Shown piece after piece: positions 27,357-36,642 of a DNA stretch of 64,000 nt. The stretch's first letter is position 1, and each line of letters begins with the position of its first letter. This DNA comes from Salinibacterium sp. (GTDB lineage Bacteria > Actinomycetota > Actinomycetes > Actinomycetales > Microbacteriaceae), in NCBI GenBank assembly GCA_019638845.1, contig JAHBSZ010000005.1, forward strand, positions 124,001 to 188,000, written 5' to 3'. The notes beneath the pieces are model-generated. The model worked only from the letters and a program-made list of their open reading frames with translations. It made no database searches and was not told the DNA's origin. The position numbers and the translations under genes are program-made.

Positions 27357-28685
27357 CTAGTTGTCGTAGCCAGCCTGGATGTCCGAGAGCACCGTATCGG
27401 TGTCGCGGCCGTCGATCCAGTTGACCATTCCCTTCCAGAACGAACCAGCGCCGACAGTCGACGGCATCAGGTCAGATGCATCGAAACGGACCGTGGTGTT
27501 CGGGTCTTGGAGGAGCTTCATGGCATCCGTGAGCAGCGGGCTCGACGCGAGCGTCGGGTCAGCGTTCAGGTTTGCCGAGATGCTTCCACCCTGGGAGACG
27601 CGCAGGTCGGCCCATTCAGGCGTCGACATGAACTCGAGAACCTTCTGAGTCGCGGCCGAGTCGGAGAAGGCGGTAACGAACTCGCCGCCGACCTCGATCG
27701 TGGCCGCGTTGGCCTTGATGCCTGGGAGGACGAACCCGTAGACGTCACCGTCGGGGCCAACTGTCGGGGTCGCACCCGAGGCGGTCTTGGCCTCAAGGAA
27801 GTTCGCCGACAGGAACGACGCCTGGTGGGTCAGGGGGCAAGTGCCATCGGCGACCTTCGCCGCAACGTCACCGAACGCGGTGGAGTTGATGCTCTTGATG
27901 TCACCAAAACCGGCGTTCACGTAGTCAGGGTTCTGGAGGATCTGGCCGACAGCGTCGAACGCGTCCTTGATCTGCGGGTCGGTGAACTTGACGTCGCCAG
28001 CAACCCACTGGTCGTAGACAGCAGCGCCGCTCTGGCGGAGCACGAGGTCCTCGATCCAGTCGGTGCCGGGCCAGCCCGAAGCGTCACCCGAAGCGAAGCC
28101 TGCACACCACGGGGCGGAACCGGTCTTCTCCTGGATGGTCTTGGTCAGGTCGAGGGTCTCCTGCCACGTTGTGGGTACTGTGACACCCCACTCCTTGAAA
28201 GCGGCGGGCGAGTACCAGACGTAGCCCTTGATGTTCGCGAGCATTGGCGCGGCGTAGAACACGCCGTCGAAGGTGCCGTACTGCTTCCAGTCGGGAGACC
28301 AGTTGGCGTCGACGTTTGCCGAGACGGCGTCAGGTGCCGGCTTGACTTCGCCGGTGTCGACGAGCGTCTTGAGCAGACCGGGCTGGGGCACGATGGCGAT
28401 GTCGGGAGCCGAACCACCGGTGACCTTGGTCACGATGTTGCCTTCGAAGCCCTTGTCACCGGTATAGACGACCTTGATGCCGGTGTCTGCGGTGAACTTG
28501 TCGAATGTCGCCTGGAGGGCAGTGGCCTCACCACCGGTGATGCCACCAGCGATCTGGACGGTCTGTCCTACGAGCGAATCGGAGCCGCCCGTGTTTCCAC
28601 CTTCTACACAACCGGAGAGTGCCAGCGAGGCAACTCCCAGCAGTGCCAGCGGTGCGATGAGACGGCGATGCACTGTGAAACTCAT
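27357..28685 (-). CDS. aglE: Carbohydrate ABC transporter substrate-binding lipoprotein (AglE-like)
   Basis: A 442-residue extracellular solute-binding protein of family 1. The signal peptide ends in the lipobox LSGC at about Cys26. TFDKFTADTGIKVVYTGDKGFEGNIV and a domain rich in aromatic residues (SAPWCAGFASGDASGWPGTDWIED) resemble alpha-glucoside binding proteins. It is the first gene of the importer operon, transcribed divergently from a LacI-family repressor. The region between them carries a good promoter overlapped by palindromic operators, so expression should be induced by the transported sugar. Start is ATG 28685 after AGGAGG. Confidence 0.88.
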   Translation of the reverse strand: MSFTVHRRLIAPLALLGVASLALSGCVEGGNTGGSDSLVGQTVQIAGGITGGEATALQATFDKFTADTGIKVVYTGDKGFEGNIVTKVTGGSAPDIAIVPQPGLLKTLVDTGEVKPAPDAVSANVDANWSPDWKQYGTFDGVFYAAPMLANIKGYVWYSPAAFKEWGVTVPTTWQETLDLTKTIQEKTGSAPWCAGFASGDASGWPGTDWIEDLVLRQSGAAVYDQWVAGDVKFTDPQIKDAFDAVGQILQNPDYVNAGFGDIKSINSTAFGDVAAKVADGTCPLTHQASFLSANFLEAKTASGATPTVGPDGDVYGFVLPGIKANAATIEVGGEFVTAFSDSAATQKVLEFMSTPEWADLRVSQGGSISANLNADPTLASSPLLTDAMKLLQDPNTTVRFDASDLMPSTVGAGSFWKGMVNWIDGRDTDTVLSDIQAGYDN

Positions 28686-28766
28686 ACTTCCTCCTCGTTG
28701 AGGTCACCGCGAATCGCTTGTCGACCGCGGGGTTGGTGATTGCAGGGTGGATACCGCCCCATTTCG

Positions 28767-28778
28767 GGAACCGGTTCC
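28767..28778. promoter_or_regulatory. Operator palindrome O1, GGAACCGGTTCC
   Basis: A perfect 12-bp palindrome that overlaps the predicted transcription start of aglE, about 8 bases beyond its -10 box. An identical copy occurs at 28913-28924. The central CG and symmetric arms are typical of LacI-family sites. Confidence 0.75.
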
Positions 28779-28785
28779 ATGTCAC

Positions 28786-28814
28786 AAGCTAAGGCACCGC
28801 AAGTCTCAATGCAA
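28786..28814 (-). promoter_or_regulatory. Promoter of the aglE operon
   Basis: On the minus strand a -35 TTGCAT (28809-28814) and a -10 TAGCTT (28786-28791) are 17 bases apart, placing the start near 28779. The -35 box overlaps operator O2 and the start overlaps operator O1, which fits direct repression. Confidence 0.6.
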
Positions 28815-28824
28815 GCGCTTGGCA
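28810..28824. promoter_or_regulatory. Operator-like palindrome O2, AAGCGCTT core
   Basis: The sequence tgcaagcgcttggca contains the perfect palindrome caagcgcttg (28812-28821), close to the cre/LacI-family consensus. A weaker related core (agcgct) lies at 28870-28875. Confidence 0.6.
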
Positions 28825-28905
28825 TGAACTGTTGTCTATCGAGTCCGAGCCGTTACCAACCGATGTGAGAGCGCTTCCAGCTTGTCCGCAAAGTGGAGGA
28901 CACGC

Positions 28906-28924
28906 TGGATATGGAACCGGTTCC
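28906..28924 (+). promoter_or_regulatory. Operator O3 at the LacI-gene promoter
   Basis: GGAACCGGTTCC at 28913-28924 repeats O1 exactly; centres are 146 bases apart, near 14 helical turns. A possible plus-strand promoter (-35 TTGTCC 28882-28887, -10 TGGATA 28906-28911) would start inside it, suggesting autoregulation and looping with O1. Confidence 0.6.
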
Positions 28925-28983
28925 ACACCGTGACGTTCGAGGCTATGCTGTGCAACGTCCACTCATCGGCGAAGGGAGATTTC

Positions 28984-30000
28984 GTGAGCGCGTTGAGCGA
29001 CGTTGCCCGAATCGCCCAAGTTTCGAAGGCCACGGCGTCCCGCGCGCTGAGTGGAAACGGCTATGTTTCCGCCGAAACGAGGGATCGCGTGATCGCCGCC
29101 GCCGCGACGATCGGGTACGTGGTTTCGTCCAACGCCTCGAGCCTCGTCACGGGTCGAACCCGCAATGTCGGCGTCGTCATTCCTCACATCAACCGCTGGT
29201 ATTTCGGCGACGTTCTCGAGGGAATCGAGTCAGCGCTCATTGCTGCGGGCTATGACCTCACGCTTTATCAACTGAGCGCGGATGCCGCTGAACGACGCCG
29301 CGTGTTCGAATACTTCCTCGTGCGCAAGCGGGTCGACGCGGTCATCGCCGTCGGCATCGAACTCACTCCCCACGAGGTGACGCTCCTTGGATCGCTCACC
29401 AAGCCGATCGTCGGTATCGGTGGTCCGATCGACGGAATCTCGACCCTGAGCATCGACGACTCCGCGGCCGCCGCGCTGGCGACCGAACACCTCATCAGCC
29501 TGGGCCACACGCGCATCATGCACCTCGGTGGCGACCAGTCCCGGGAGATGGACTTCCGGGTTCACTCCAACCGCCTCGACGGGTTCCGTCATGCCATGGA
29601 TGCCGCGGGCCTGGCCTCGGGCGAAGAAACGTTCCGGGCCACCGACCTCTCGATGCCCGGCGGCTTCGAGGCGGCACTCGCCGTCCTCGCCGACCCTCGC
29701 ACCAGACCCACGGCAATCGTGGCGGGCTCGGATGAAGTCGCGATCGGAACTATCGTCGCTGCCCGTCAGCTGGGTATTCAGGTTCCGGGCCAGCTCTCAG
29801 TGGTCGGAATCGACGGCCACGAGCTCGCACCCATGTTCGGACTCACGACCCTCGCTCAGAGCCCCTGCCTACAGGGCACTGCAGCAGTTGAGCTGGTCAT
29901 GGCCGAACTGGACGGCAATGGTGCTCACGAACGCGTGTGGATGCCGTACCCGGTTCGGCTTGACGTGCGGTCAAGCACCACCGCACCGGTGTACGCCTAG
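28984..30000 (+). CDS. LacI family transcriptional regulator of the alpha-glucoside operon
   Basis: A 338-residue repressor. The N-terminal LacI helix-turn-helix (LSDVARIAQVSKATASRALSGNGYVS) is followed by a periplasmic-binding-like effector domain starting at NVGVVIPHINRWYFGDVLEGIE. I chose GTG 28984, with AAGGGA upstream; the frame extends back to 28882 through the operator region and is not coding there. It is divergent from aglE. It probably binds the GGAACCGGTTCC and AAGCGCTT sites in the shared region and releases them when the sugar is present. Confidence 0.88.
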   Translation: MSALSDVARIAQVSKATASRALSGNGYVSAETRDRVIAAAATIGYVVSSNASSLVTGRTRNVGVVIPHINRWYFGDVLEGIESALIAAGYDLTLYQLSADAAERRRVFEYFLVRKRVDAVIAVGIELTPHEVTLLGSLTKPIVGIGGPIDGISTLSIDDSAAAALATEHLISLGHTRIMHLGGDQSREMDFRVHSNRLDGFRHAMDAAGLASGEETFRATDLSMPGGFEAALAVLADPRTRPTAIVAGSDEVAIGTIVAARQLGIQVPGQLSVVGIDGHELAPMFGLTTLAQSPCLQGTAAVELVMAELDGNGAHERVWMPYPVRLDVRSSTTAPVYA

Positions 30001-30012
30001 CCACTTCGAGAA

Positions 30013-30048
30013 ACTCGACCGGCGGTCCGAAAAGTCCGCCGGCCGAGT
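30013..30048. terminator. Bidirectional terminator between convergent genes
   Basis: A 13-bp inverted repeat with one mismatch (actcgaccggcgg / ccgccggccgagt) and a 10-base A-rich loop sits between the ends of the LacI gene and the surface-protein gene. It can serve both strands. Confidence 0.65.
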
Positions 30049-30057
30049 CCTCTGGAG

Positions 30058-32085
30058 TCAGACCTCGCGCGCCCCCGAACGGCGCCGAACGAGGCTGATC
30101 CCCACAAGCACGAGACCGAACTGCAGGAACCCGAGTCCCGCTAACGTCGGCGTCATTGTGCTTGCGCCTGTGTATGCGAGCGTGGGTAGATCGCACAGGG
30201 TCAACATGATATCTCCCGTGGCGCTCAGCGTCTTCGTCAGGTTTGTGACCGTGATCGTGTAGCTCGAGCCGACGGGGAGATCCGTAAACTGCAGAGACGC
30301 CGTCGGGACGGTGGCAACAATCTGCTGGTCGGCTACACCGGAAACCGGCTTGCCGTCCTTGGTTGTCGTCACTGCGACGGTGTACGTCTCCCCGGGGATG
30401 AGCTTGCCCACACCGACAGTGATCGTTGACGTCGTGAACACCGTGCAGGTGGGCTGCGTCAAGAACACGTCAGGGTTTCCGGGGCAATCTGCAAGCAGGA
30501 TGTCGTTCGCCGCGATCGGAAGCGTGCCACCGCCGGCCACAGCAGGCGGAGTCACATCCTCAACCAGCACGCGATACGTCAGCCCGGGAGCGAGCCCCGC
30601 GTAGGTGAAGACAGCCGGTGCTGCGGTCGTCGGGTCGAAGTTCTCCGACGCCGGCTGACCCGTGACCGGGAGTCCGTTCTGCGTGAGCGTGACCGTGTAG
30701 CTGCGTCCGATGGTGAAGTTGGTCACCGTCGCGGTGAGGGTGCCGGAACCGCCCGGTACCTCACACTGCACAGCTTCGAGCGAAACGTCTTGCTGGCTCG
30801 GGCACTCCTTGATCGTGGTTGACGTCGACGCGGTAAAGCCCGCTGACGCCGGATCAGTCGTGTCGGTAACCGTCAGCACGTAGTCGCCCGGAGCCAGGTT
30901 GAAGAGGGTCTTCGTCCAGCTCGATGACGCCGCGGGAGCAAGCGACTCCGAGTAGACCGTCGTAGCGCCCGTAGTGATCGCGATCGTGTACGAGCGTCCC
31001 GGGATCAGGAGGTCGACACTCGACACCATCGACGCGTTCGACGTTCCATCAGCCGTGGTGCACTGCGTGGGGTCGAGCACGGGGTTTGGGGTGCCAGGGC
31101 ACGGGAGGTAGTGGGCGGTGTTGCTCATCTTCCATGAGCCGTCCGCGACATCCCCAATCGCCACGTGGTAGCTGCCCGAGGGCGCCGTAGTGAACGAGTA
31201 GGAGAAGGTCGCACCCGTTGCGGTAAACGGCACTTCGACCGGAGCGCCACCAGCCTCATCGTGAAGAGCGAGGATGTAGTTGCGGCCTGTGACGAGCGAC
31301 GAGACCGTCACATCGAACACTCCACTGCCGCCCACAGTCGTGCACTGGGTGATAGTGACGTCGAACTCAGGCGGCTGCGGGCAACCGATCGCGTGCACGG
31401 TATCGGAGTCAGAGAGACCCGATGTCGTATCTATGAGTTCGGCTGTGTAGTCGTAGCCCGGTTCGAGATCGTTCCAGACCGCGGAGGTCGTCAAGACTGC
31501 CGCGACGCCGCTGTCGTAACCGTTGGTGCCCGTCAGTTGAACCGTGTAGGCGTGCGAGGCATCGAGCGGAGAAATGGTCGCCGTGACCGACGTCAGATCA
31601 CCGGTGTTGATGCACTGCGATGCCGTAACCCCGATGTCTGGGGTGGCACACCCAGCCGTGGTGTCAGACCAGCTGTAGTCGAACTGTGTGCCGTTGGTGC
31701 CGTCCGGCGCGTCGATGGTCGCGGTATATGACCATGCAAGGCTCGAGTCGGGGAAGAAGAACTTCTCGTGGAACTCTGCTCCGAACGTGCGGTTCTCGAC
31801 CCGGTCGGATCCATCAGGGTTGCCCCCGAAGATCGTGACCTGGACGGTGTTGACCAGCGCGGGGTTGTAGTCCCACGCATCGACCCAGACGCTTGCGCAA
31901 TCGGAGTTGATGGCTGGCGTGTGCGCCTGAACCGAGGAGACCGCGGCCACGGCAATGCCGGAACCGAGGAAGAGAGCGAGCACAACACCCGCTGCAAGAG
32001 CAATACCACCACGTCGGCGTCGACCAGTAGAACTGTCGAAACGCGCACGGCGCAGGGAACGGAGTCGGGAAATTAAAGGCTGCAT
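30058..32085 (-). CDS. Repeat-containing surface protein with LAxTG sorting signal
   Basis: A 675-residue secreted protein. A basic N-terminus and hydrophobic signal (about 27-48) precede a unique domain (50-145). Five related repeats of about 90-105 residues follow, starting near Cys146, 235, 329, 428 and 534. Each has a C-x(11-12)-C pair and a segment like LIPGRSYTIAITT, so they look like small beta-sandwich domains. The C-terminus has LAYTG (636-640), a membrane helix and RRR, i.e. a class E sortase-type (LAxTG) cell-wall anchor. No sortase gene is adjacent. The binding target is unknown. Confidence 0.82.
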   Translation of the reverse strand: MQPLISRLRSLRRARFDSSTGRRRRGGIALAAGVVLALFLGSGIAVAAVSSVQAHTPAINSDCASVWVDAWDYNPALVNTVQVTIFGGNPDGSDRVENRTFGAEFHEKFFFPDSSLAWSYTATIDAPDGTNGTQFDYSWSDTTAGCATPDIGVTASQCINTGDLTSVTATISPLDASHAYTVQLTGTNGYDSGVAAVLTTSAVWNDLEPGYDYTAELIDTTSGLSDSDTVHAIGCPQPPEFDVTITQCTTVGGSGVFDVTVSSLVTGRNYILALHDEAGGAPVEVPFTATGATFSYSFTTAPSGSYHVAIGDVADGSWKMSNTAHYLPCPGTPNPVLDPTQCTTADGTSNASMVSSVDLLIPGRSYTIAITTGATTVYSESLAPAASSSWTKTLFNLAPGDYVLTVTDTTDPASAGFTASTSTTIKECPSQQDVSLEAVQCEVPGGSGTLTATVTNFTIGRSYTVTLTQNGLPVTGQPASENFDPTTAAPAVFTYAGLAPGLTYRVLVEDVTPPAVAGGGTLPIAANDILLADCPGNPDVFLTQPTCTVFTTSTITVGVGKLIPGETYTVAVTTTKDGKPVSGVADQQIVATVPTASLQFTDLPVGSSYTITVTNLTKTLSATGDIMLTLCDLPTLAYTGASTMTPTLAGLGFLQFGLVLVGISLVRRRSGAREV

Positions 32086-32253
32086 CGGGTATGCCGCTTT
32101 CGGTTAAGCCAGCCTCGCGTTTGTTCGGAGCAAACGTGGTAGGGCACGCTTTTTCCAACGCAAGACTGATCGGGTAGCCCACGCAATCGGGTTTAGCGTG
32201 AGCAGTCCCCATTATGGGGGTCGAATTCGGGTGTGCGCAACTGCTGGGAACGA

Positions 32254-32290
32254 AAAAGGGGCACCCGGCGATCAGCCGGGTACCCCTTTT
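32254..32290. terminator. rplJ-rplL terminator
   Basis: A 16-bp stem with one mismatch (aaaaggggcacccggc / gccgggtacccctttt) and a 5-base loop ends on the minus strand in a T-run. It lies 31 bases after the rplL stop. The neighbouring stretch 32086-32253 holds the 5' region of the surface-protein gene and no other gene that I can support. Confidence 0.85.
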
Positions 32291-32321
32291 GCTGTATCTC
32301 TACAGACGATGTCGAGCGAAG

Positions 32322-32708
32322 TTACTTGAGGGTAACCGTCGCGCCGGCCTCTTCGAGAACGGCCTTGGCCTTCTCGGCGGTCTCCTTGTTCGCGCCCTCG
32401 AGCACGACACCGGGAGCACCATCAACGAGTGCCTTCGCCTCACCGAGACCGAGGCTCGTGAGGGTGCGCACCTCCTTGATGACCTGGATCTTCTTGTCGC
32501 CGGCAGACTCGAGAACGACGTCGAACGAGTCCTTCTCCTCCACCTCTTCGGCCGGGGCAGCAGCGCCGCCACCGGCAGCCGCAACGGCCACGGGGGCTGC
32601 AGCGGTGACCTCGAAGGTCTCCTCGAACTTCTTGACGAACTCGCTGAGCTCGATGAGCGTGAGCTCCTTGAATGCCTCGATCAGCTGGTCACTGGTCAGC
32701 TTTGCCAT
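32322..32708 (-). CDS. rplL: 50S ribosomal protein L7/L12
   Basis: A 128-residue acidic ribosomal stalk protein. The N-terminal dimerisation segment ([27 protein letters not shown]) joins by an Ala/Gly-rich hinge to the C-terminal factor-binding domain ([24 protein letters not shown]). It recruits translation GTPases to the ribosome. It follows rplJ by 63 bases and ends in a strong terminator. Length and sequence are typical; start is ATG 32708 after AGGAGA. Confidence 0.98.
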   Translation of the reverse strand: MAKLTSDQLIEAFKELTLIELSEFVKKFEETFEVTAAAPVAVAAAGGGAAAPAEEVEEKDSFDVVLESAGDKKIQVIKEVRTLTSLGLGEAKALVDGAPGVVLEGANKETAEKAKAVLEEAGATVTLK

Positions 32709-32771
32709 GATTTTTCTCCTTGGTTTACTAAACGTGTCGCACTGTGCGCGACTGAGTTTTCCTGGTTCGCG

Positions 32772-33287
32772 CTACTGCGCGGAGGACTGCTTCTCGCGCA
32801 GCGCTTCGACCGTGCGAACGGCCTGGGCAAGCGGTGCGTTGAACAGATATGCGGCGCCGAACAGCGAGGCCTTGGCGGCTCCAGCAAACTTCGCGAGGAG
32901 CACCTCCCTGGTCTCAAGATCGGCGAGCTTCGTTACCTCGGCCGCGGTGAGCGGGTTACCGTCAAAGTAACCGCCCTTCACCACCAGCAGAGGGTTTGCC
33001 TTGGCAAAGTCACGCAGACTCTTCGCGACAGTGACCGGGTCACCGTGTACGAAGGCGATTGCAGACGGACCCACGAGTTCCTCGTCGAATGACGAGATTC
33101 CCGCGTTGTTCGCCGCGATCTTGGTCAGCGTGTTCTTCACCACGGCGTATGTTGCGTTCTCACTAATCGACTTGCGCAGCGTCTTGAGCTGAGCAACGGT
33201 GAGTCCGCGATACTCGGTGAGCAGGACAGCAGTCGAGCTACGGAACAACTCCGTCATCTCGGCGACTGATGCTTCCTTGTTCGCCAT
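32772..33287 (-). CDS. rplJ: 50S ribosomal protein L10
   Basis: A 171-residue ribosomal stalk base protein that binds 23S rRNA and L7/L12 dimers. The start [29 protein letters not shown] is typical, and the C-terminal helix carries the L7/L12-binding segment. Its long leader (about 180 bases) holds an L10-leader-like structure with a terminator hairpin, consistent with autogenous control by the L10-L12 complex. It is co-transcribed with rplL. The rpoB genes often found next are not in this window. Confidence 0.97.
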   Translation of the reverse strand: MANKEASVAEMTELFRSSTAVLLTEYRGLTVAQLKTLRKSISENATYAVVKNTLTKIAANNAGISSFDEELVGPSAIAFVHGDPVTVAKSLRDFAKANPLLVVKGGYFDGNPLTAAEVTKLADLETREVLLAKFAGAAKASLFGAAYLFNAPLAQAVRTVEALREKQSSAQ

Positions 33288-33467
33288 GGTGCTCCCTAAT
33301 GGTTGGATTCGTTGGCCATCAACAACCCGGGGCAGAAATGAAAAAGCTCCGAGCCTTGCTTTTCAGCACAGGGCACGGAGCGAGAGAAACTGCTTCACAC
33401 ACCTGCGCTGGCGATTCGTGAGAATCCTTAGTCATCGTGTACACGACGAAACCTGCGGTCTTTGGCT
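33288..33467 (-). ncRNA. L10 leader of the rplJ-rplL mRNA
   Basis: The untranslated leader between the predicted start (near 33467) and the rplJ ATG is about 180 bases. It contains the hairpin at 33346-33381 and its position matches the ribosomal L10 leader family. The assignment rests on position and structure, not on a covariance-model search. Confidence 0.65.
33346..33381 (-). terminator. Intrinsic attenuator in the rplJ leader
   Basis: On the minus strand, arms GCTCCGTGCC and GGCTCGGAGC pair with a single mismatch. An inner TGCT-GAAA-AGCA stem gives a GAAA tetraloop, and TTTTT follows directly. This is a textbook intrinsic terminator inside a leader, so it should act as a regulated attenuator. 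Confidence 0.75.
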
Positions 33468-33473
33468 TCGGTA

Positions 33474-33502
33474 AGACTAAGTGATCACCGGATGACACGC
33501 AA
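33474..33502 (-). promoter_or_regulatory. Promoter of rplJ-rplL
   Basis: On the minus strand a -35 TTGCGT (33497-33502) and a -10 TAGTCT (33474-33479) lie 17 bases apart, placing the start near 33467. The -35 box lies directly after the stop of the preceding minus-strand gene. Confidence 0.55.
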
Positions 33503-33504
33503 CT

Positions 33505-34248
33505 TCAGTCGTCGTCGGGCGCAACGTCATCCGGCTCGGCGTCGGCATTCCGTCGTCGCCACGCCATAGGAACCAGCAGCACGAGGATGACCACGAGAGA
33601 AACAGCCACGATCGTGCCAACCGAGAGCACAGAGCCCAGGTTGAGCGGATCACCCGGGGCCACGGCCCCAGTGGGTGCGGTGACCTGCGCCTGATAGCTC
33701 GCTAGCGGGATCTGCGATGCCACCCCGGAACTCCCGCGCACGACAACAAGCAGGCGGGGCTGGTCGAGCACGAACCACGCTCCACGCGCTTCATCGTTGA
33801 CCAGATACACCCCGTCATCGATGCTGGCCAGTGCGGCCGCGAATGCACTGTCCGGCTCGAAATCGGCAAGCTGAGGTCGCACGGTATTGGGATTGATCCA
33901 CACGATTGCGACCCCGATCGAATTTCCCCCAACACTCACGGGAACTGTCCACCGATTCTCGAGGGACACCGGTTGATCGGTGCTCTCGCCGGCAAGCCAC
34001 GCGGGAGAGAACTGAAACACGCGGTCTATCCGGCCGAATTCGGTGCTCTCGTCGAACGCGATGCCTTTTCCGCCGATACCAGGGCCGAAGAAGTCATCGA
34101 GACTGGCGATGAGCCCGCCGGGTTCAGTTACGAACGCCGATACTTCGACGGGTATCGAGCCCTCGGTGGCTGATGCGGTGGGTGCGCAGAACAGGATCCC
34201 CACGGCGACGATGCCCGTGGCCGCAATCGCTCTGACCCGGATCAACAC
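33505..34248 (-). CDS. Secreted, membrane-anchored protein of unknown function
   Basis: A 247-residue protein with an N-terminal signal peptide ending near PTASA, an extracytoplasmic domain of about 170 residues, a C-terminal transmembrane helix (about 207-228) and a basic stop-transfer MAWRRRN followed by an acidic tail. I recognise no domain. The layout resembles a cell-surface protein kept in the membrane. It is encoded after the sensor kinase gene on the same strand (gap 41 bases), so it may be an accessory envelope component of that two-component system. Confidence 0.72.
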   Translation of the reverse strand: MLIRVRAIAATGIVAVGILFCAPTASATEGSIPVEVSAFVTEPGGLIASLDDFFGPGIGGKGIAFDESTEFGRIDRVFQFSPAWLAGESTDQPVSLENRWTVPVSVGGNSIGVAIVWINPNTVRPQLADFEPDSAFAAALASIDDGVYLVNDEARGAWFVLDQPRLLVVVRGSSGVASQIPLASYQAQVTAPTGAVAPGDPLNLGSVLSVGTIVAVSLVVILVLLVPMAWRRRNADAEPDDVAPDDD

Positions 34249-34289
34249 TCGTCAAGTGTGCCACCGCGAGTGATGCAGACTCGCGAGGC

Positions 34290-35756
34290 TCAGCCGATGT
34301 CGCGCGCCAGGATGACGCGGAACACCGTGCGTCCCGGGGCACTTTCCACCTCGGCACGGCCCGCATGCGCCTCCACGACTGCGGAAACGATGGCGAGCCC
34401 CAAGCCGGTACTGCCCGATGCGCGCGAGCGCGAGCCGTCTCCGCGCACGAACCGCTCGAAGATCGTAGGCACGAGGGCTGGATCGATTCCCGGGCCGGTA
34501 TCGGCAACCTCGATGACGGCCCGATTGCCATTCACCGAGAGCGACGCAGTAACGAGTGTTCCGGGCGGAGTGTGCGTTCGCGCGTTGGTGAGGAGATTGG
34601 CTACCACCTGATGAAGTTTCGATGCGTCTCCGCTCACATAGACCGGCTCATCGGGGAGGTCCAGTGCCCAGGTGTGGTCGGGACCGGCAGCGCGCGCATC
34701 GCTCACGGTGTCGACGAGCATCCTGCCGAGGTCAACATCGAGCGCCTCGAGCTGATGGTGTTCGTCGAGCCGGGCGAGCAGGAGCAGATCTTCGACGAGC
34801 GCGGTCATCCGTACCGACTCCGATTCCACTCGTCCGATGGCGTGGACGACATCGTCAGGAAGGTCGTGGTTGCCGCGTCTCGTGAGTTCCGCATATCCGC
34901 GGATCGACGCGAGAGGAGTGCGCAATTCGTGGCTCGCGTCCGCGACAAAGGTGCGCACCTTGTTTTCGCTCGCCTGGCGGGCTTCGAGCGCGGATGCCAC
35001 GTGCCCGAGCATCCGGTTGAATGCCGAGCCCACCGCTCCCACCTCAGTGCTCGGGTCAGCATCGGCTTCCGGAACTCTAACCGCGAGCGCCACCTCCCCA
35101 CGGTCAAGCGGAAGCTCCGAGACCCGGGTAGCGGTGGCCGCGACCCGCTCCAGCGGCCGGAGCGCGGATCGCACGATGATCACCCCGGCAACTGCTGCTG
35201 CGGAAACCCCCACGATCCCGATGATGAGGATGAGCACTCCGAGCTGGAACACCGTGGACTTCACATCGTTGAGTGGAAGGCCGATCACGAGGTAGTCACC
35301 GTTGGGGGCCGTGCGCGCAATTACTCGGTACTCGCCCAGACTCGTTCCTAGGTCGAGGCTGACTGGGGCGCTGTCAGGGGCCAAGGACAGCAGCGCCCCG
35401 AGCTGTGCGCTGTCGATCGGGGTTGGTCTTCCATCAGAATCGAGAACCGCGGCGTTGAAGATCTCGCCAGCATTCACGATCGCACCCAACGTTCCGACGG
35501 ACTGGCCGGAGCGTGCGAGAAACCCGGAGGCGGGCGGACGGAGGTTGTCATCCGGAAGCGAGCCACGCCCGTCGAAAGCATCCTGCGATCGGTCGGTCGC
35601 CGAGGTGAGTTGCCGGTCGAGGCGTGCGGTGAGGAAGCCGTTGAGCGCCACAACGCTCAAAACTCCGATGACCAACGTCACCGCGGCTAGCAGCGCAACG
35701 ATCCCGAGCACGAGGCGGCGGCGAAGGGTCAACCGCTTGCGGGTCAGCACCGTCAC
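34290..35756 (-). CDS. Sensor histidine kinase (OmpR-partner type)
   Basis: A 488-residue membrane kinase. TM1 lies near 15-35, an extracytoplasmic sensor at 36-155, TM2 near 160-185, then HAMP, HisKA with the phospho-accepting histidine in [22 protein letters not shown], and an HATPase domain with N-box [18 protein letters not shown] and G-boxes [10 protein letters not shown] and [10 protein letters not shown]. Its start overlaps the response regulator stop by 4 bases. The pair is divergent from a MacB-like ABC transporter, a common arrangement for envelope-stress or peptide sensing. The signal is unknown. Confidence 0.92.
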   Translation of the reverse strand: MTVLTRKRLTLRRRLVLGIVALLAAVTLVIGVLSVVALNGFLTARLDRQLTSATDRSQDAFDGRGSLPDDNLRPPASGFLARSGQSVGTLGAIVNAGEIFNAAVLDSDGRPTPIDSAQLGALLSLAPDSAPVSLDLGTSLGEYRVIARTAPNGDYLVIGLPLNDVKSTVFQLGVLILIIGIVGVSAAAVAGVIIVRSALRPLERVAATATRVSELPLDRGEVALAVRVPEADADPSTEVGAVGSAFNRMLGHVASALEARQASENKVRTFVADASHELRTPLASIRGYAELTRRGNHDLPDDVVHAIGRVESESVRMTALVEDLLLLARLDEHHQLEALDVDLGRMLVDTVSDARAAGPDHTWALDLPDEPVYVSGDASKLHQVVANLLTNARTHTPPGTLVTASLSVNGNRAVIEVADTGPGIDPALVPTIFERFVRGDGSRSRASGSTGLGLAIVSAVVEAHAGRAEVESAPGRTVFRVILARDIG

Positions 35757-36505
35757 TCCGCGGGCTTGAGCACGTAGCCAAAGCCACGCACGGTATGGAT
35801 CATCGCTGGTCCGAGCGAATCAACCTTCTTGCGCAAGTAGGAAATGTAGATCTCGACCACGCTCGATCGGCCGCCGAAGTCATAGCTCCATACCCGATCG
35901 AGAATCTGGGCCTTGCTGAGCACCCGGCGTGGGTTGCGCATGAGAAACCGCAGAAGTTCGAACTCGGTCGCGGTCAACTCGATGAGCGTGCCACCACGAC
36001 GAACTTCATAACTCTCCTCATCGAGACTGAGGTCGCCGACTTCGACCACTGACTCCTCCACCGTTGAGAGTGTGAGGCTCGACCGACGGATGAGCGCGCG
36101 CAACCGCGCGACCAGTTCCTCAAGGCTAAAGGGCTTGGTGACATAGTCATCGCCCCCGACAGTGAGACCCGCGACACGGTCGTCGACCGAGTCCTTCGCG
36201 GTGAGGAACAGGATGGGAACCTGAATGCCATCGGCTCGCAACCGTGAGAGCACGGTGAGCCCGTCGATGTCCGGCAGCATGATGTCGAGCACGACCACGT
36301 CCGGGCGGAACTCGCGGATAGTCGACAGCGCCTTCTGGCCGTCCGCGGCGAGTCGGACGTCCCAGCCTTCATAGCGCAACGCCATCGACAAGAGGTCGCT
36401 GAGCGAATCCTCGTCATCGACGACGACGACCCGCACCGGGCTTCCATCGGCGCGTGTGAGCCGACGAGGGGCGATGGCCGTCGGGCTGTGCTGCGAATTG
36501 GTCAT
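35753..36505 (-). CDS. Response regulator, OmpR/PhoB family
   Basis: A 250-residue regulator. The receiver domain has the acidic pair in VVVDDEDSL, the phospho-acceptor Asp in [13 protein letters not shown] and the conserved lysine in [10 protein letters not shown] winged-helix DNA-binding domain ends in [24 protein letters not shown] chose ATG 36505, preceded by GGGAG; the frame is open to 36580 through the intergenic region. It is transcribed before its kinase and divergently from the ABC transporter genes it may control. Confidence 0.92.
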   Translation of the reverse strand: MTNSQHSPTAIAPRRLTRADGSPVRVVVVDDEDSLSDLLSMALRYEGWDVRLAADGQKALSTIREFRPDVVVLDIMLPDIDGLTVLSRLRADGIQVPILFLTAKDSVDDRVAGLTVGGDDYVTKPFSLEELVARLRALIRRSSLTLSTVEESVVEVGDLSLDEESYEVRRGGTLIELTATEFELLRFLMRNPRRVLSKAQILDRVWSYDFGGRSSVVEIYISYLRKKVDSLGPAMIHTVRGFGYVLKPAE

Positions 36506-36521
36506 GTCTCCCAAGTATTCG

Positions 36522-36598
36522 GAGGTCTCTATGAGTTTCCTGTGAACCACATAAGCACATGCAATACACAGGTTCGCCATGGGCGAGACATAGAGAGC
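36522..36598. promoter_or_regulatory. Divergent control region with nested inverted repeats
   Basis: Between the response regulator and the ABC permease gene lie tctctatg and its inverse catagaga, with gaacc / ggttc nested inside. These are candidate binding sites for the response regulator. The permease start follows AGGAG at the right end of the 137-base gap. Confidence 0.4.
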
Positions 36599-36642
36599 GT
36601 CATTAGCTTCGGCTCACCATCAACCCCCTCCCTAGGAGTCCC

